DNA from: Bacteroidales bacterium
GTDB taxonomy: Bacteria > Bacteroidota > Bacteroidia > Bacteroidales > UBA932
Direction of reading: 5' to 3'
NCBI GenBank assembly: GCA_017549505.1
Contig: JAFYUS010000003.1
Span: forward strand, 62,001-126,000
Length of the DNA stretch: 64,000 nt
Shown: in pieces, positions 26,902-36,292 of the stretch
How the letters are laid out: the number at the start of each line of letters is the position of its first letter
Position numbering within the stretch: the stretch's first letter is position 1
Notes under the pieces: generated by a model
Database searches by the model: none
The model's input: only the letters and a program-made list of their open reading frames with translations
What the model was told of the DNA's origin: nothing
Position numbers and translations under genes: made by a program

Positions 26902-27912
26902 ATGATAATGAGCTACAAGATTAAGAAAGATGCCGTGTGCGGAATGATCGGCTACGGCAGTTGGGCTACAGCTCTTGTATATACCTTACATGCAAACAGA
27001 CAGAACGTCTGGTGGCACATCCGCAATCAGGAGGTACTCGAATCTATCCAGACTGAAGGCAGGAACGCCAAGTATCTGAGCGACATAGATTTTGACAGGG
27101 AATATATAAACGCAACTGATGACATCAACGAAGTCGTAAGGAATTCCGACATCATTATCATTGCGGCACCTTCTGCATACCTGAAGGATTTCCTGAAAGA
27201 CCTTACAGAACCTCTTGACGACAAGTTCATCCTTTCAGCGACAAAGGGCATCATTCCGGATGACTACAAGACCATAACAGAATTCTTCAGAGACACATAC
27301 AATCTGTCATACGACCACCTTGGTCTCATATCCGGTCCTTCACACGCGGAGGAGGTGTCCAGAAACAAGCTTTCATATCTTACGGTAGCCAGTACCGACG
27401 AAGAGAACGGAAAGATCATCGGATCAAGATTCGCGACATCCAGCCTGCAGATAAGATTTTCAAACGACATATACGGTATCGAATATGCCGGTATCCTGAA
27501 GAACATATATGCATTGGCGGGCGGCCTTGCAGCAGGACTTGGCTATGGAGACAACTTCAGGGCAGTGCTTACAGCGGCAGGTGCTCAGGAGATGACAAGA
27601 TTCATCAATGAGAGCTACCCTTTCGAAAGAAACACCATGCAGTCTGCATATCTGGGTGACCTTCTTGTGACGTCATATTCGACATTCAGCCGCAACAGAC
27701 GACTTGGACAGCTGATCGGTCACGGAAATACAGTCAAGAGTGCCCTCAACGAAATGACGATGATCGCAGAAGGATACTTCGCTGCCGAATGTATCAAGCA
27801 CATCAACGAAAGGCACAACATCCACATGCCGATTGCAGATATGGTATATGATGTGCTTTACAGAAGGGCTAATCCTAGAAGAAGAATGAAGGAACTTACT
27901 ACACAGCTTTAA
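26902..27912 (+). CDS. gpsA: NAD(P)-dependent glycerol-3-phosphate dehydrogenase
   Basis: A 336-residue enzyme that makes sn-glycerol-3-phosphate for phospholipids. The N-terminal Rossmann motif is GYGSWATAL, followed by SATKGI, SGPSHAEEV, the catalytic-lysine region GILKNIYALAGGLAAGLGYGDN and SRNRRLGQLIG. Starts at 26902 or 26908 are both possible. It probably heads a unit with the small membrane protein five bases downstream. Confidence 0.95.
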   Translation: MIMSYKIKKDAVCGMIGYGSWATALVYTLHANRQNVWWHIRNQEVLESIQTEGRNAKYLSDIDFDREYINATDDINEVVRNSDIIIIAAPSAYLKDFLKDLTEPLDDKFILSATKGIIPDDYKTITEFFRDTYNLSYDHLGLISGPSHAEEVSRNKLSYLTVASTDEENGKIIGSRFATSSLQIRFSNDIYGIEYAGILKNIYALAGGLAAGLGYGDNFRAVLTAAGAQEMTRFINESYPFERNTMQSAYLGDLLVTSYSTFSRNRRLGQLIGHGNTVKSALNEMTMIAEGYFAAECIKHINERHNIHMPIADMVYDVLYRRANPRRRMKELTTQL

Positions 27913-27917
27913 ATATC

Positions 27918-28301
27918 ATGAAAGGTAAAATTATAGGAATCACTGCAGGAATTCTGGCGCTGGCGCTGGCCGGATTCATTTTCTTCAAGTTCTATTTCGT
28001 ATTCGGCGAAGGTGTCAAGGCCGGTGAGCTGAACTTTGTAGTATACAAGGGATATGTCTTCAAGACATATGAAGGACGCGCAATCCAGGCCGGATTCGGA
28101 AAGGGTAAAGGAACTAATGCCGGAGCCATACAGTCATACGAATTTGACTTTTCGATTACTGACGAGGCTGTTGCCGATTCTCTTATGAGATGCGGAGGCA
28201 AGATGGTGGAGCTGCACTATAAGGAATATCTCGGTACTCTTCCATGGAGGGGAAAACAGAAATATATAGTAGACAGGATAGTATCAGTACGAGACATTTA
28301 A
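27918..28301 (+). CDS. Small membrane-anchored conserved protein beside gpsA
   Basis: A 127-residue protein with an N-terminal membrane span (about residues 5-27, ITAGILALALAGFIFFKFYF) and an exported, mainly beta domain. The segment ELNFVVYKGYVFKTYEGRAIQAGF looks conserved. Short proteins of this type follow gpsA in other Bacteroidales and are sometimes mis-annotated as 6-phosphogluconate dehydrogenase; nothing here supports that enzyme. The function is unknown. Confidence 0.75.
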   Translation: MKGKIIGITAGILALALAGFIFFKFYFVFGEGVKAGELNFVVYKGYVFKTYEGRAIQAGFGKGKGTNAGAIQSYEFDFSITDEAVADSLMRCGGKMVELHYKEYLGTLPWRGKQKYIVDRIVSVRDI

Positions 28302-28311
28302 TCAGATACAT

Positions 28312-30315
28312 ATGAAGAAGACTTATATGATCCTGGGCCTGCTGTGCCTGGGATTGACTTTGTCAGCACAGACCGGCATAATAGACACACGTCCTGCAAA
28401 CCCGCAGGATGGAAAGATATTGTCAATGGAGGAAACCATACTTTCGCGGGAGCTCTCCCCTGCCAACCTCTATTGCACATGGGACGACAACGGAACCCTT
28501 CTGGTCAACAAGGAAGGTAGATGGTACGCCCATGACCTGAGGACCGGAGAATCAAAGGAATATGTTCCAAACGCTTCAAAAGCAATGAGTGCATATACAG
28601 AAGGTAAGAGCCTTTGGCTCCGCGACATGGAAGGCAACGTGAAGCCTATAGCAGAAAGCGAAGACTCTGACATCACATACGGCCAGTTCGTCAGCCGTAA
28701 TGAGTTCGGAATAGACGGAGGCATATTCTGGTCTCCGGACAGCACGAAGATCGCATTCTACAGAAAGGATGAATCGAAGGTCACCTCCTTCCCTCTCCTG
28801 GACATAACCACACGTACCGGCAGCCTCAAGGAAATAAAGTACCCGATGGCAGGCATGGATTCTGAAAACGTACAGCTTTGGATATATGATATTGCAGAAG
28901 GCACAACCGCCCGCATAGAAGGCGGTGACTTCGGATATGACACATACCTTACAAACGTGACATGGTCACCTGACGCATCGAAGATCTACATACAGGTGCT
29001 GGACAGAAGCCAGAAGCATCAGAAGCTCAATTCATATGATCCTTCCGACGGCAGCCTTGTCAGCACAATACTGACTGAGGACAATGAGAAGTACGTAGAG
29101 CCGTTCGATCCGCTTTACTTCATCAAAGGCAGCAATGAATTCTTCCTTTACCGTACCGCCAACCGTGACGGATACAGGAATCTCTACCTGGCTGATGACA
29201 ACGGCAGCATACGAAGACTTACAGCAGTCGATGCAGACGTGGAGTATGTAGGAAATGACGGCAGGTATATCTACTATACTTCAGCAGAGGTATCCCCTAT
29301 TGAGAACCACCTTTTCAGAATCGAAGTGAAAGGATTGAAGAAAGGCATTGCCAAAGCAACTTTCGGAAAACCTCAGAGACTTACTACGGAATCAGGATGG
29401 CATGACATTGCGATGAACCCTGACTGCACTCATTTCACAGATTCGTGGAGCAGCCTTTCGGTACCACGTGTCATCGACCTCTGTACGGCAGATGGAAAGA
29501 CCGTCAGAAACCTGCTTACAGCAGAGGATCCGACCATGGATTACGCATATACGGAAATAAGCCTCGGTACAGTGAAAAGCGCAGACGGAAAGTATGACAA
29601 CTATTACCGTCTCATCAAGCCGAAGGACTTTGACCCATCAAAGAAGTACCCGGTAATCGTATATGTCTACGGCGGACCGCATTCGCAGATGGTGCAGAAC
29701 ACATACATGGGACTGCTCCGCAGATGGGAAATGTACATGGCACAGAGAGGATATCTCGTCTACGTACAGGACAACAGAGGCACGCAGAACCGTGGTCTCG
29801 CATTCGAGCAGGCGATCCACGGACAGTGCGGACAGGCAGAGATGGCTGACCAGATGGAGGGAGTGAAGATGCTTATGGAACTTCCGTACGTCGACAGCGA
29901 CCGCATCGGAGTACATGGCTGGAGCTACGGTGGCTTCATGACGATATCACTCATAACCAACTATCCTGATGTATTCAAGGTAGGTGTGGCAGGAGGTCCT
30001 GTGATCGACTGGAAATGGTACGAGGTCATGTATGGAGAAAGATACATGGACCATCATGAACGTAATCCGGAGGGCTATGCGAAGACCAGCCTCATCAACA
30101 AGGCAAAGGATCTCAAGGGCAAGCTTCTGATCTGCCAGGGTGCGATAGATCCGGTGGTAGTTTGGGAACACAGCCTGAGCTTCATACGCGAATGTATAAA
30201 GAACAATGTACAGGTGGACTACTTCCCTTATCCATGTGCTGAGCACAATGTCATGGGCAAGGACAGGGTACACCTCCACGACAAGATATCGATGTATTTT
30301 GAGGATTATCTTTAA
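28312..30315 (+). CDS. Secreted S9B-family dipeptidyl peptidase (DPP-IV-like)
   Basis: A 667-residue exported serine peptidase. A signal peptide (MKKTYMILGLLCLGLTLSAQ) precedes an eight-bladed beta-propeller region (about 25-410) and an alpha/beta hydrolase domain. The catalytic triad is visible as S538 in GWSYGGF, D613 in AIDPVV and H645 in AEHNVMG. The family releases Xaa-Pro or related dipeptides in the periplasm and suits a peptide-using gut or rumen organism. Substrate class cannot be fixed from sequence alone. Serine dehydratase follows 15 bases later, perhaps linking peptide breakdown to amino acid use. Confidence 0.92.
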   Translation: MKKTYMILGLLCLGLTLSAQTGIIDTRPANPQDGKILSMEETILSRELSPANLYCTWDDNGTLLVNKEGRWYAHDLRTGESKEYVPNASKAMSAYTEGKSLWLRDMEGNVKPIAESEDSDITYGQFVSRNEFGIDGGIFWSPDSTKIAFYRKDESKVTSFPLLDITTRTGSLKEIKYPMAGMDSENVQLWIYDIAEGTTARIEGGDFGYDTYLTNVTWSPDASKIYIQVLDRSQKHQKLNSYDPSDGSLVSTILTEDNEKYVEPFDPLYFIKGSNEFFLYRTANRDGYRNLYLADDNGSIRRLTAVDADVEYVGNDGRYIYYTSAEVSPIENHLFRIEVKGLKKGIAKATFGKPQRLTTESGWHDIAMNPDCTHFTDSWSSLSVPRVIDLCTADGKTVRNLLTAEDPTMDYAYTEISLGTVKSADGKYDNYYRLIKPKDFDPSKKYPVIVYVYGGPHSQMVQNTYMGLLRRWEMYMAQRGYLVYVQDNRGTQNRGLAFEQAIHGQCGQAEMADQMEGVKMLMELPYVDSDRIGVHGWSYGGFMTISLITNYPDVFKVGVAGGPVIDWKWYEVMYGERYMDHHERNPEGYAKTSLINKAKDLKGKLLICQGAIDPVVVWEHSLSFIRECIKNNVQVDYFPYPCAEHNVMGKDRVHLHDKISMYFEDYL

Positions 30316-30330
30316 TTAACGTATCTGACT

Positions 30331-31542
30331 ATGGGAATGAAATCTATAAAGGATATATATAAGATCGGCAAAGGCCCCTCAAGCAGCCATACCATGGGAC
30401 CCTTCAAGTCGGTAAGACATTATGTGAACCATCATACCGAGGCCCGCAAGATTCTTGTAACCTTATATGGTTCATTGGCTGCGACAGGCAAGGGCCACCT
30501 TACAGATTGGGCATGCGAAGACGCATTCCGCGACGGGACTGTAGCTATCGTATGGAAGCCGAAGGAACTCCTTCCAATGCATCCTAACGGAATGAAGGTA
30601 GGAGTCATAGGAACAGACGGAGAGGTAAGTGACGAATGGACATACTACAGCATCGGAGGTGGAGATATCGTATGTATCGAAAATCCTATCGAGGCCGAAG
30701 GCGGAGAAGAAGTCTATGACCTCACTACCATGAAGGAGATAATGGACTGGTGCAACGCCAACGGTAAATCATACTGGGAATATGTCGAAGAGAGAGAAGG
30801 AAGAAACAGCGGAGTATGGGAGCATCTTGAGAATGTCTGGAAGGTGATGCGCGCTGCTGTCGAGCGCGGCATCGACCAGGAAGGCTCGCTTCCTGGTCCT
30901 CTCAATCTTCGCCGAAAGGCGTCAAGCTACTTCATCAGGGCTGAAGGCTACAGCGACGTACTCCGTACAAGAGGACTCATATTCGCATATGCCCTTGCAG
31001 TCAGCGAGGAGAATGCAAGCGGAGGAACAATCGTGACAGGTCCGACATGCGGTTCATGCGGAGTTCTCCCCAGCGTACTTTTCCACATGCAGAAATTCTA
31101 TAATTTCAGCGACCAGAGAATCATCAGAGCGCTTGCCACGGCTGGTATCTTCGGTACAGTAGTAAAATACAACGCTTCGGTTTCCGGAGCTGAAGTCGGC
31201 TGTCAGGGGGAGGTCGGCGTAGCCTGCGCCATGGCAGCGGCAGCTGCAGCGCAGCTTATGGGCGGAAGCCCCTCTCAGATAGAATATGCGGCAGAAATGG
31301 GTCTGGAGCACCATCTTGGACTTACATGTGACCCGGTTTGCGGTCTTGTGCAGATTCCATGTATAGAACGTAACGCCTATGCTGCAGCGCGTGCATTGGA
31401 TGCAGCTATCTACTCGATGTACACAGACGGCCGTCACCGTGTATCATTCGACAAGGTCGTGAAGGTAATGAAGGAGACCGGCAAGGACCTCCCTTCAGTA
31501 TACAAGGAGACCAGCGAAGGCGGACTTGCGAAACATCTATAA
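30331..31542 (+). CDS. sdaA: L-serine ammonia-lyase (iron-sulfur serine dehydratase)
   Basis: A 403-residue single-chain enzyme converting L-serine to pyruvate and ammonia. The N-terminal beta domain starts KSIKDIYKIGKGPSSSHTMGPF, the family signature. The cysteines expected to bind a [4Fe-4S] cluster lie in GPTCGSCGVLPS and the CDPVCGLVQIPC block. Length is slightly below that of the E. coli enzymes. It lies directly after the DPP-IV-like gene and before the nuclease-like gene, with short gaps. Confidence 0.94.
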   Translation: MGMKSIKDIYKIGKGPSSSHTMGPFKSVRHYVNHHTEARKILVTLYGSLAATGKGHLTDWACEDAFRDGTVAIVWKPKELLPMHPNGMKVGVIGTDGEVSDEWTYYSIGGGDIVCIENPIEAEGGEEVYDLTTMKEIMDWCNANGKSYWEYVEEREGRNSGVWEHLENVWKVMRAAVERGIDQEGSLPGPLNLRRKASSYFIRAEGYSDVLRTRGLIFAYALAVSEENASGGTIVTGPTCGSCGVLPSVLFHMQKFYNFSDQRIIRALATAGIFGTVVKYNASVSGAEVGCQGEVGVACAMAAAAAAQLMGGSPSQIEYAAEMGLEHHLGLTCDPVCGLVQIPCIERNAYAAARALDAAIYSMYTDGRHRVSFDKVVKVMKETGKDLPSVYKETSEGGLAKHL

Positions 31543-31553
31543 GACTATATCAC

Positions 31554-32198
31554 ATGGCCGGACGTAAATTTGACACATGCTTTTTCGAGCGTTACGCTCG
31601 GCACACTCTCGAGACTTTCCTCGGGAGCAGGTTTTCAGCGCTGATAAATGAAGACAGACCTGACCTTCAGATGCCGGACAAATCCCTTGGAATCGAAGTC
31701 ACCAGGGCAATGGAACCCAGAAAGGACGTTGCACAGGATCTCCTGTTGGAGATGGCTGGTGTGGAATCCCCTGCCGACAATGACGATGAGATGGGTCAGA
31801 TCATCAGGACGGGTTACGGTTACGGTCTTCAGGAAGGACGATATGTCGGCCGATTGGAATACGAATATTGGCGTCTTGCCCAGCCGCTCAGGCGCATAAT
31901 CGAAAGCAAGGTCGGAAAGGTAGGTTCAGGTTTCTACGGAGATTTCGAAGAATACGGTCTGTACATCTTCTGTAAGGATCATCTCTCGGAGGAAGAGGTC
32001 AGACTCACAATGGAATACACCTGCGACCTTCAGCGCCATCTGGACATAAGATATTCAAAGCTGTATATATCACTGATAGACAGGCTGTATGTCTGCGACC
32101 TAAATACCATAGACAGGCCTGAGCATCATACAAAATGCACATCTTACGACATCAGCCGCAAGATGTGCAAGGATTTCTTTCTAAAATCTTTGGACTAA
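31554..32198 (+). CDS. Unknown protein, possibly a PD-(D/E)xK nuclease-fold protein
   Basis: A 214-residue soluble protein that I do not recognise. Residues 37-50 read RPDLQMPDKSLGIE followed by VT. This spacing of an Asp, a hydrophobic strand and an E-x-T resembles the core of restriction-endonuclease-like proteins where the lysine is replaced. The C-terminal half is mixed alpha/beta with many Tyr and Asp residues. It starts 11 bases after serine dehydratase and may simply ride on that transcript. Fold assignment is tentative. Confidence 0.6.
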   Translation: MAGRKFDTCFFERYARHTLETFLGSRFSALINEDRPDLQMPDKSLGIEVTRAMEPRKDVAQDLLLEMAGVESPADNDDEMGQIIRTGYGYGLQEGRYVGRLEYEYWRLAQPLRRIIESKVGKVGSGFYGDFEEYGLYIFCKDHLSEEEVRLTMEYTCDLQRHLDIRYSKLYISLIDRLYVCDLNTIDRPEHHTKCTSYDISRKMCKDFFLKSLD

Positions 32199-32201
32199 AT
32201 A

Positions 32202-32274
32202 CAAAATTCCCGGATGTGGCTCGCTCCGCAGGAGCATAGGAAAATGCTCCGCTCGCGCACATCCGGGAATTTTG
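32202..32274. terminator. Nested palindromic terminator between the nuclease-like gene and pyrF
   Basis: A perfect 17-bp outer stem (32202-32218 with 32258-32274) encloses an inner hairpin GGAGCAT/ATGCTCC (32231-32237 with 32244-32250). Flanking A and T runs make it usable from both strands. Its outer stem contains ATTCCCGGA, the unit repeated in the metH linker at 6773-6832. Confidence 0.8.
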
Positions 32275-32280
32275 GATATA

Positions 32281-33123
32281 TTAAAGATTAGCTGTTTTGG
32301 CAGCTACTTCTCCGGCCACCTTCGCGTAGTCCTCGGTGCTGTCTGCGAAGAGGATTCCGCGTGAAGAGTTGATGAGAAGGCCGCCGTGATCATTCGATCC
32401 ATGGGCTATCACCTCTTCGGCAGAGCCACCCTGAGCTCCTACTCCAGGAACTAGGAAGAAGTTATCAGGACAGAAACTGCGGAGCTCTTCAAGTTTGTCT
32501 GCCTTTGTCGCACCGACCACGAACATCATGTTGTCAGGTGTGGAAATCTCCATCATTTCCTCCATCACTGCCTGATAGAGAGGCTTGCCATCCTTCTGTG
32601 CAGTCTGGAACTGATATGCGGAAGCATTTGATGTCAAAGCAAGTACGATGGCCCACTTATCCTTGTACTCAAGGAACGGAGTCACGCTGTCCGCACCCAT
32701 ATACGGAGCGATTGTAACAGCATCAAAATCCATTTCCTCGTAGAATGCCTTGGCATACATCTTCGCAGTATTTCCGATATCGCCTCTCTTTGCATCTGCA
32801 ATGAGGAAGATTTCAGGATATTTGCTTCTGATATAATCCACTGTTGCGTCCAAAGCCCTCATTCCGTCAATGCCGTAGCACTCATAGAATGCAAGGTTTG
32901 GTTTATAGGCTACGCAGTGTGCAGCTGTCGCATCAATGATCGCCTTGTTGAACTCGATGATGGAACGTGCCTTGCCTTTATACAGTTCGCCCTTGATTGC
33001 GAGTTCACCATGTTTCGCCAGTGCCTTTACATGCTCCGGCATCTTATCAAAATCTACATCCAGGCCCACGCAAAGCATGCTCTTCTTAGCCTGAATCTGC
33101 TCGAATAATTCCTTTCTATTCAT
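32281..33123 (-). CDS. pyrF: Orotidine 5'-phosphate decarboxylase (long form)
   Basis: A 280-residue enzyme of the last UMP-synthesis step. The active-site motif is DAKRGDIGNTAKMYAKAF; CVGLDVDFDKMPEH and FLVPGVGAQGGSAEEV are also typical of the group 2 (long) OMP decarboxylases. I use the ATG at 33123 (MNRKELFEQIQ) over the in-frame TTG at 33132. It is downstream of the M20 peptidase gene, with 5 bases between them, and converges on the nested terminator. Confidence 0.95.
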   Translation of the reverse strand: MNRKELFEQIQAKKSMLCVGLDVDFDKMPEHVKALAKHGELAIKGELYKGKARSIIEFNKAIIDATAAHCVAYKPNLAFYECYGIDGMRALDATVDYIRSKYPEIFLIADAKRGDIGNTAKMYAKAFYEEMDFDAVTIAPYMGADSVTPFLEYKDKWAIVLALTSNASAYQFQTAQKDGKPLYQAVMEEMMEISTPDNMMFVVGATKADKLEELRSFCPDNFFLVPGVGAQGGSAEEVIAHGSNDHGGLLINSSRGILFADSTEDYAKVAGEVAAKTANL

Positions 33124-33128
33124 AATAA

Positions 33129-34475
33129 TCAATAATATCTATAGAATAATGCGATGGCTTCCATGCCGGCAAAGAGCTGCTTGAGAAGATAGCTTTCGTT
33201 CGGCGAATGAATCGTGTCACGTTCGAGACCGAAGCCCATAAGGAGAGGATCAATCTCAAGAATACGCTGAAGATCTGCAAGGATAGGAATCGAACCACCA
33301 CCTCTTGACGGTACCGGCTCTATGCCATATACCTCAGTCATAGCCTTCTCCGCTGCCTTGTAGGCAGGAGAAGATATAGGAATCAGGAAGCCGTCACCTC
33401 CGTGGTGTGGGATGACCTCGACCTTTACATAGTCAGGTGCTATAGCAAGGAAATGGTCAGTAAAGAGTTTTGTGATAGTAGCGCTGTCCTGGTTCGGAAC
33501 CAGACGCATCGATATCTTTGCATGAGCCACCGAAGGAAGTACTGTCTTCGCACCTTCGCCGATGTATCCTCCCCAGATGCCGTTCACATCGAGGCACGGG
33601 CGGATACCCGTACGCTCAAGAGTGCTGTATCCGGCCTCTCCCTTCACTTCCTTGATATCAAGGAATTCCTTGTACTCTTCCATATCGAATGGAGCACGGG
33701 AAAGCTTTGCCCTGTCTTCGTCTGAAAGTTCAACGACATCGTCATAGAAACCTTTGACGGTGATGTGTCCGTCCTTATCGATAAGAGAAGATATCATGTC
33801 GCAAAGGACATTGATCGGATTGGCTACTGCACCACCGTAATGTCCTGAATGGAGATCCTTGTTAGGTCCTGTGACCTTTACCTCGACATAAGAGAGTCCG
33901 CGCATGCCACAGTTGATCGAAGGAACTGATTCTGAAATCATTGTCGTGTCTGATACAAGGATGATGTCGGCCTTGAGCATTTCCTTGTTGGCCTTTGCCC
34001 ACGCTGCCAGAGAAGGACTTCCAATCTCCTCCTCGCCCTCAAGGATAAACTTGACATTATGTTTCAGACCGCCTTCGCGGACCATGAACTCGAATGCCTT
34101 GATATGCATGAAAAGCTGTCCCTTGTCGTCATTTGCTCCTCGTGCATAGATGGCTCCGTTACGGATTTCCGGCTCGAACGGGTCAGAATGCCAGAGCTCG
34201 ATCGGATCGACAGGCTGGACATCATAATGGCCATAGACTAGGACTGTAGGAAGCGAAGGGTCTACCATCTTCTGTCCGAATACAACAGGATGGCCTGTAG
34301 TCGGATAAACAGCAGCCTCATCTGCTCCTGCTTCCATAAGCAGCTCCACGAGTCTTTCTGCGCAACGCTGCATATCAGGCTTATGCTGCTCAAGTGAGCT
34401 CACTGAAGGAATCCTGAGAAGAGAGAAAAGCTCTTCAAAGAATCTTTCCTTATGTGTTTCAATATAAGTCTTCAT
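33129..34475 (-). CDS. M20-family metallopeptidase (dipeptidase)
   Basis: A 448-residue cytoplasmic peptidase. Metal-site motifs are in order: VYGHYDVQPVDP, GANDDKGQL, EGEEEIGSP and VSDTTM. A dimerisation insert follows and the last metal ligand lies in RGGGSIP...SPNESY near the C-terminus. This arrangement is that of M20 dipeptidases acting on Xaa-His or similar dipeptides. No signal peptide is present. It lies between ygiQ and pyrF in a minus-strand run. Confidence 0.9.
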   Translation of the reverse strand: MKTYIETHKERFFEELFSLLRIPSVSSLEQHKPDMQRCAERLVELLMEAGADEAAVYPTTGHPVVFGQKMVDPSLPTVLVYGHYDVQPVDPIELWHSDPFEPEIRNGAIYARGANDDKGQLFMHIKAFEFMVREGGLKHNVKFILEGEEEIGSPSLAAWAKANKEMLKADIILVSDTTMISESVPSINCGMRGLSYVEVKVTGPNKDLHSGHYGGAVANPINVLCDMISSLIDKDGHITVKGFYDDVVELSDEDRAKLSRAPFDMEEYKEFLDIKEVKGEAGYSTLERTGIRPCLDVNGIWGGYIGEGAKTVLPSVAHAKISMRLVPNQDSATITKLFTDHFLAIAPDYVKVEVIPHHGGDGFLIPISSPAYKAAEKAMTEVYGIEPVPSRGGGSIPILADLQRILEIDPLLMGFGLERDTIHSPNESYLLKQLFAGMEAIALFYRYY

Positions 34476-34492
34476 ATATCTTGATTATTAGT

Positions 34493-36226
34493 TTATTTCT
34501 TTCCACGTCTGAAGAAGAACGACTTCTGTTCCTTCTTCCTTTCAATATCCCTTTCCACGAATACCTTTTCAAGATTCTTCGGATCGAGACCTGTATAGTA
34601 CATGACAGAAGAAGTCGTCATCGGGGTAGGTGTAAAATCCTGTACCTGGTCCATATAAAGTCCCTGAAGGGCAGGCTTGCGTGCAAGACGCTGCATTTCG
34701 CGCATTCCGCAGCCGGGATGACCGGATATGAAGTAAGGCACAAGTTCGCACTTTCTTCCGCTTGACGCCACTATCCTGTCAAATTCAGTACGCAGGCGTT
34801 CAAAGAGGGCGAATGACGGCTTTGCCATAAGCTTGAGGACACTGTCTTCCGTATGTTCAGGAGCCACCTTGAGACGTCCTGACGTATGTTCAAGAATCAG
34901 TTCCTTCAGGTATGGATATGATGTCTCATCCACGAATCCCTTTTCATCGAGGAAGAGGTCATAGCGGATACCGCTTCCGATGTAAGCATGTCTTATGCCC
35001 TTGATGTCTGCGATACGCTCGTAGAGCTTGAGCAGACGTTCGTGCGAACGGTCCATGTTTCTGCACGGGCTTGGAAAAAGACAGGACTTGCGACGGCATT
35101 TTGCACAGAGTTCCGGATTCTTTCCGCGCATTCCATACATGTTCGCCGTCGGTGCACCGACGTCCGAAATGTTTCCGGCGAAGCCGGGAAGGTCCTTCAG
35201 ACCTTTTATTTCCTTGAGGATGGAATCTTCGCTTCGGGACTGTATGAACTTGCCCTGATGGGCTGCTATAGTGCAGAAGTTGCAGCCTCCGAAGCATCCG
35301 CGATGGGTATTGATCGAAAACTTGATCATCTCGAATGCAGGAATGTGCTTGCCCTTATATCGAGGATGAGGAAGCTTGGTGAACGGGAGATCCCAGAACG
35401 AATCCATCTGTTCCTGGGTTGCAGGAGGCCAGGTAGGGTTTATCTGGACATAACCGTTTCCTGCAGGCTCCACAAGTACCGGAGGCTGTAGCATATTAGC
35501 ATATGTCTCTATCACATGGAAGTTTTCAGCAAATGCCACCTTGTCCTTGCAGCAACGCTCGTATGAGTTCAGGATAACTGCATCCTTCGTACGGCAACGT
35601 CCGTCCATATAGAAGCCCAGCTGAGGTATCTTCCTGATTTCATTTACATTACGTCCTGATTCGATAGCTCTTGTGAATTCTATCATCGTCCTCTCCCCCA
35701 TTCCGTAACAGAGCCAGTCTGCACCGCTGTCAACAAGAATTGAAGGTTTCAGGGTGTCCTGCCAATAATCATAATGGGTGACACGTCTGAGGGATGCTTC
35801 GATTCCTCCTATGATTACCGGAATATCCGGATATATCTGCTTAAGAATCTTAGTATAGACCGTGACTGCATAATCCGGTCTCTGGCCGGCCTTTCCTTCA
35901 GGAGTATACGCGTCATCACTTCTGAGACGCTTGGCGGCAGTATAATGATTCACCATCGAATCCATCGCACCGCTGTTGACACCGAAATAAAGTCGCGGAG
36001 CACCGAGCTTTCGGAAATCACGAAGGTCATCCCTCCAGTTAGGCTGAGGTACGACAGCCACCCTGTATCCATGTTTCTGGAGCCACCTCGCAATGACAGC
36101 CGTACCGAAGGACGGATGGTCGATGAAGGCATCGCCTGTAAAGAGGATGACATCGATGTAATCCCATCCCAACGCCTTGACCTCCTTGATCGAGGTCGGT
36201 ATCATATATGCAACTGTTACTGCCAT
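34493..36226 (-). CDS. YgiQ-family radical SAM protein
   Basis: A 577-residue protein from the ATG at 36226 (MAVTVAYMIPTSIKEV). An in-frame TTG at 36244 sits next to the promoter and is less likely. The radical SAM motif is RGCFGGCNFC (CxxxCxxC), with further cysteines in CAKCRRKSCLFPSPC. KVAPEHTEDSVLKLM and PYFISGHPGCG are YgiQ-typical blocks. The reaction of this family is not established to my knowledge. Confidence 0.9.
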   Translation of the reverse strand: MAVTVAYMIPTSIKEVKALGWDYIDVILFTGDAFIDHPSFGTAVIARWLQKHGYRVAVVPQPNWRDDLRDFRKLGAPRLYFGVNSGAMDSMVNHYTAAKRLRSDDAYTPEGKAGQRPDYAVTVYTKILKQIYPDIPVIIGGIEASLRRVTHYDYWQDTLKPSILVDSGADWLCYGMGERTMIEFTRAIESGRNVNEIRKIPQLGFYMDGRCRTKDAVILNSYERCCKDKVAFAENFHVIETYANMLQPPVLVEPAGNGYVQINPTWPPATQEQMDSFWDLPFTKLPHPRYKGKHIPAFEMIKFSINTHRGCFGGCNFCTIAAHQGKFIQSRSEDSILKEIKGLKDLPGFAGNISDVGAPTANMYGMRGKNPELCAKCRRKSCLFPSPCRNMDRSHERLLKLYERIADIKGIRHAYIGSGIRYDLFLDEKGFVDETSYPYLKELILEHTSGRLKVAPEHTEDSVLKLMAKPSFALFERLRTEFDRIVASSGRKCELVPYFISGHPGCGMREMQRLARKPALQGLYMDQVQDFTPTPMTTSSVMYYTGLDPKNLEKVFVERDIERKKEQKSFFFRRGKK

Positions 36227-36241
36227 ATTGTCCAAATCGTA

Positions 36242-36249
36242 CAAATTTA
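36242..36249 (-). promoter_or_regulatory. ygiQ promoter (-7 box) with very short leader
   Basis: On the minus strand the box reads TAAATTTG (TAnnTTTG). Only 15 bases separate it from the ATG at 36226, so the leader would be about 8 bases. Confidence 0.55.
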
Positions 36250-36292
36250 ATCAATAATTCCATACGATCGACATTAATCAGCACATAACAGG

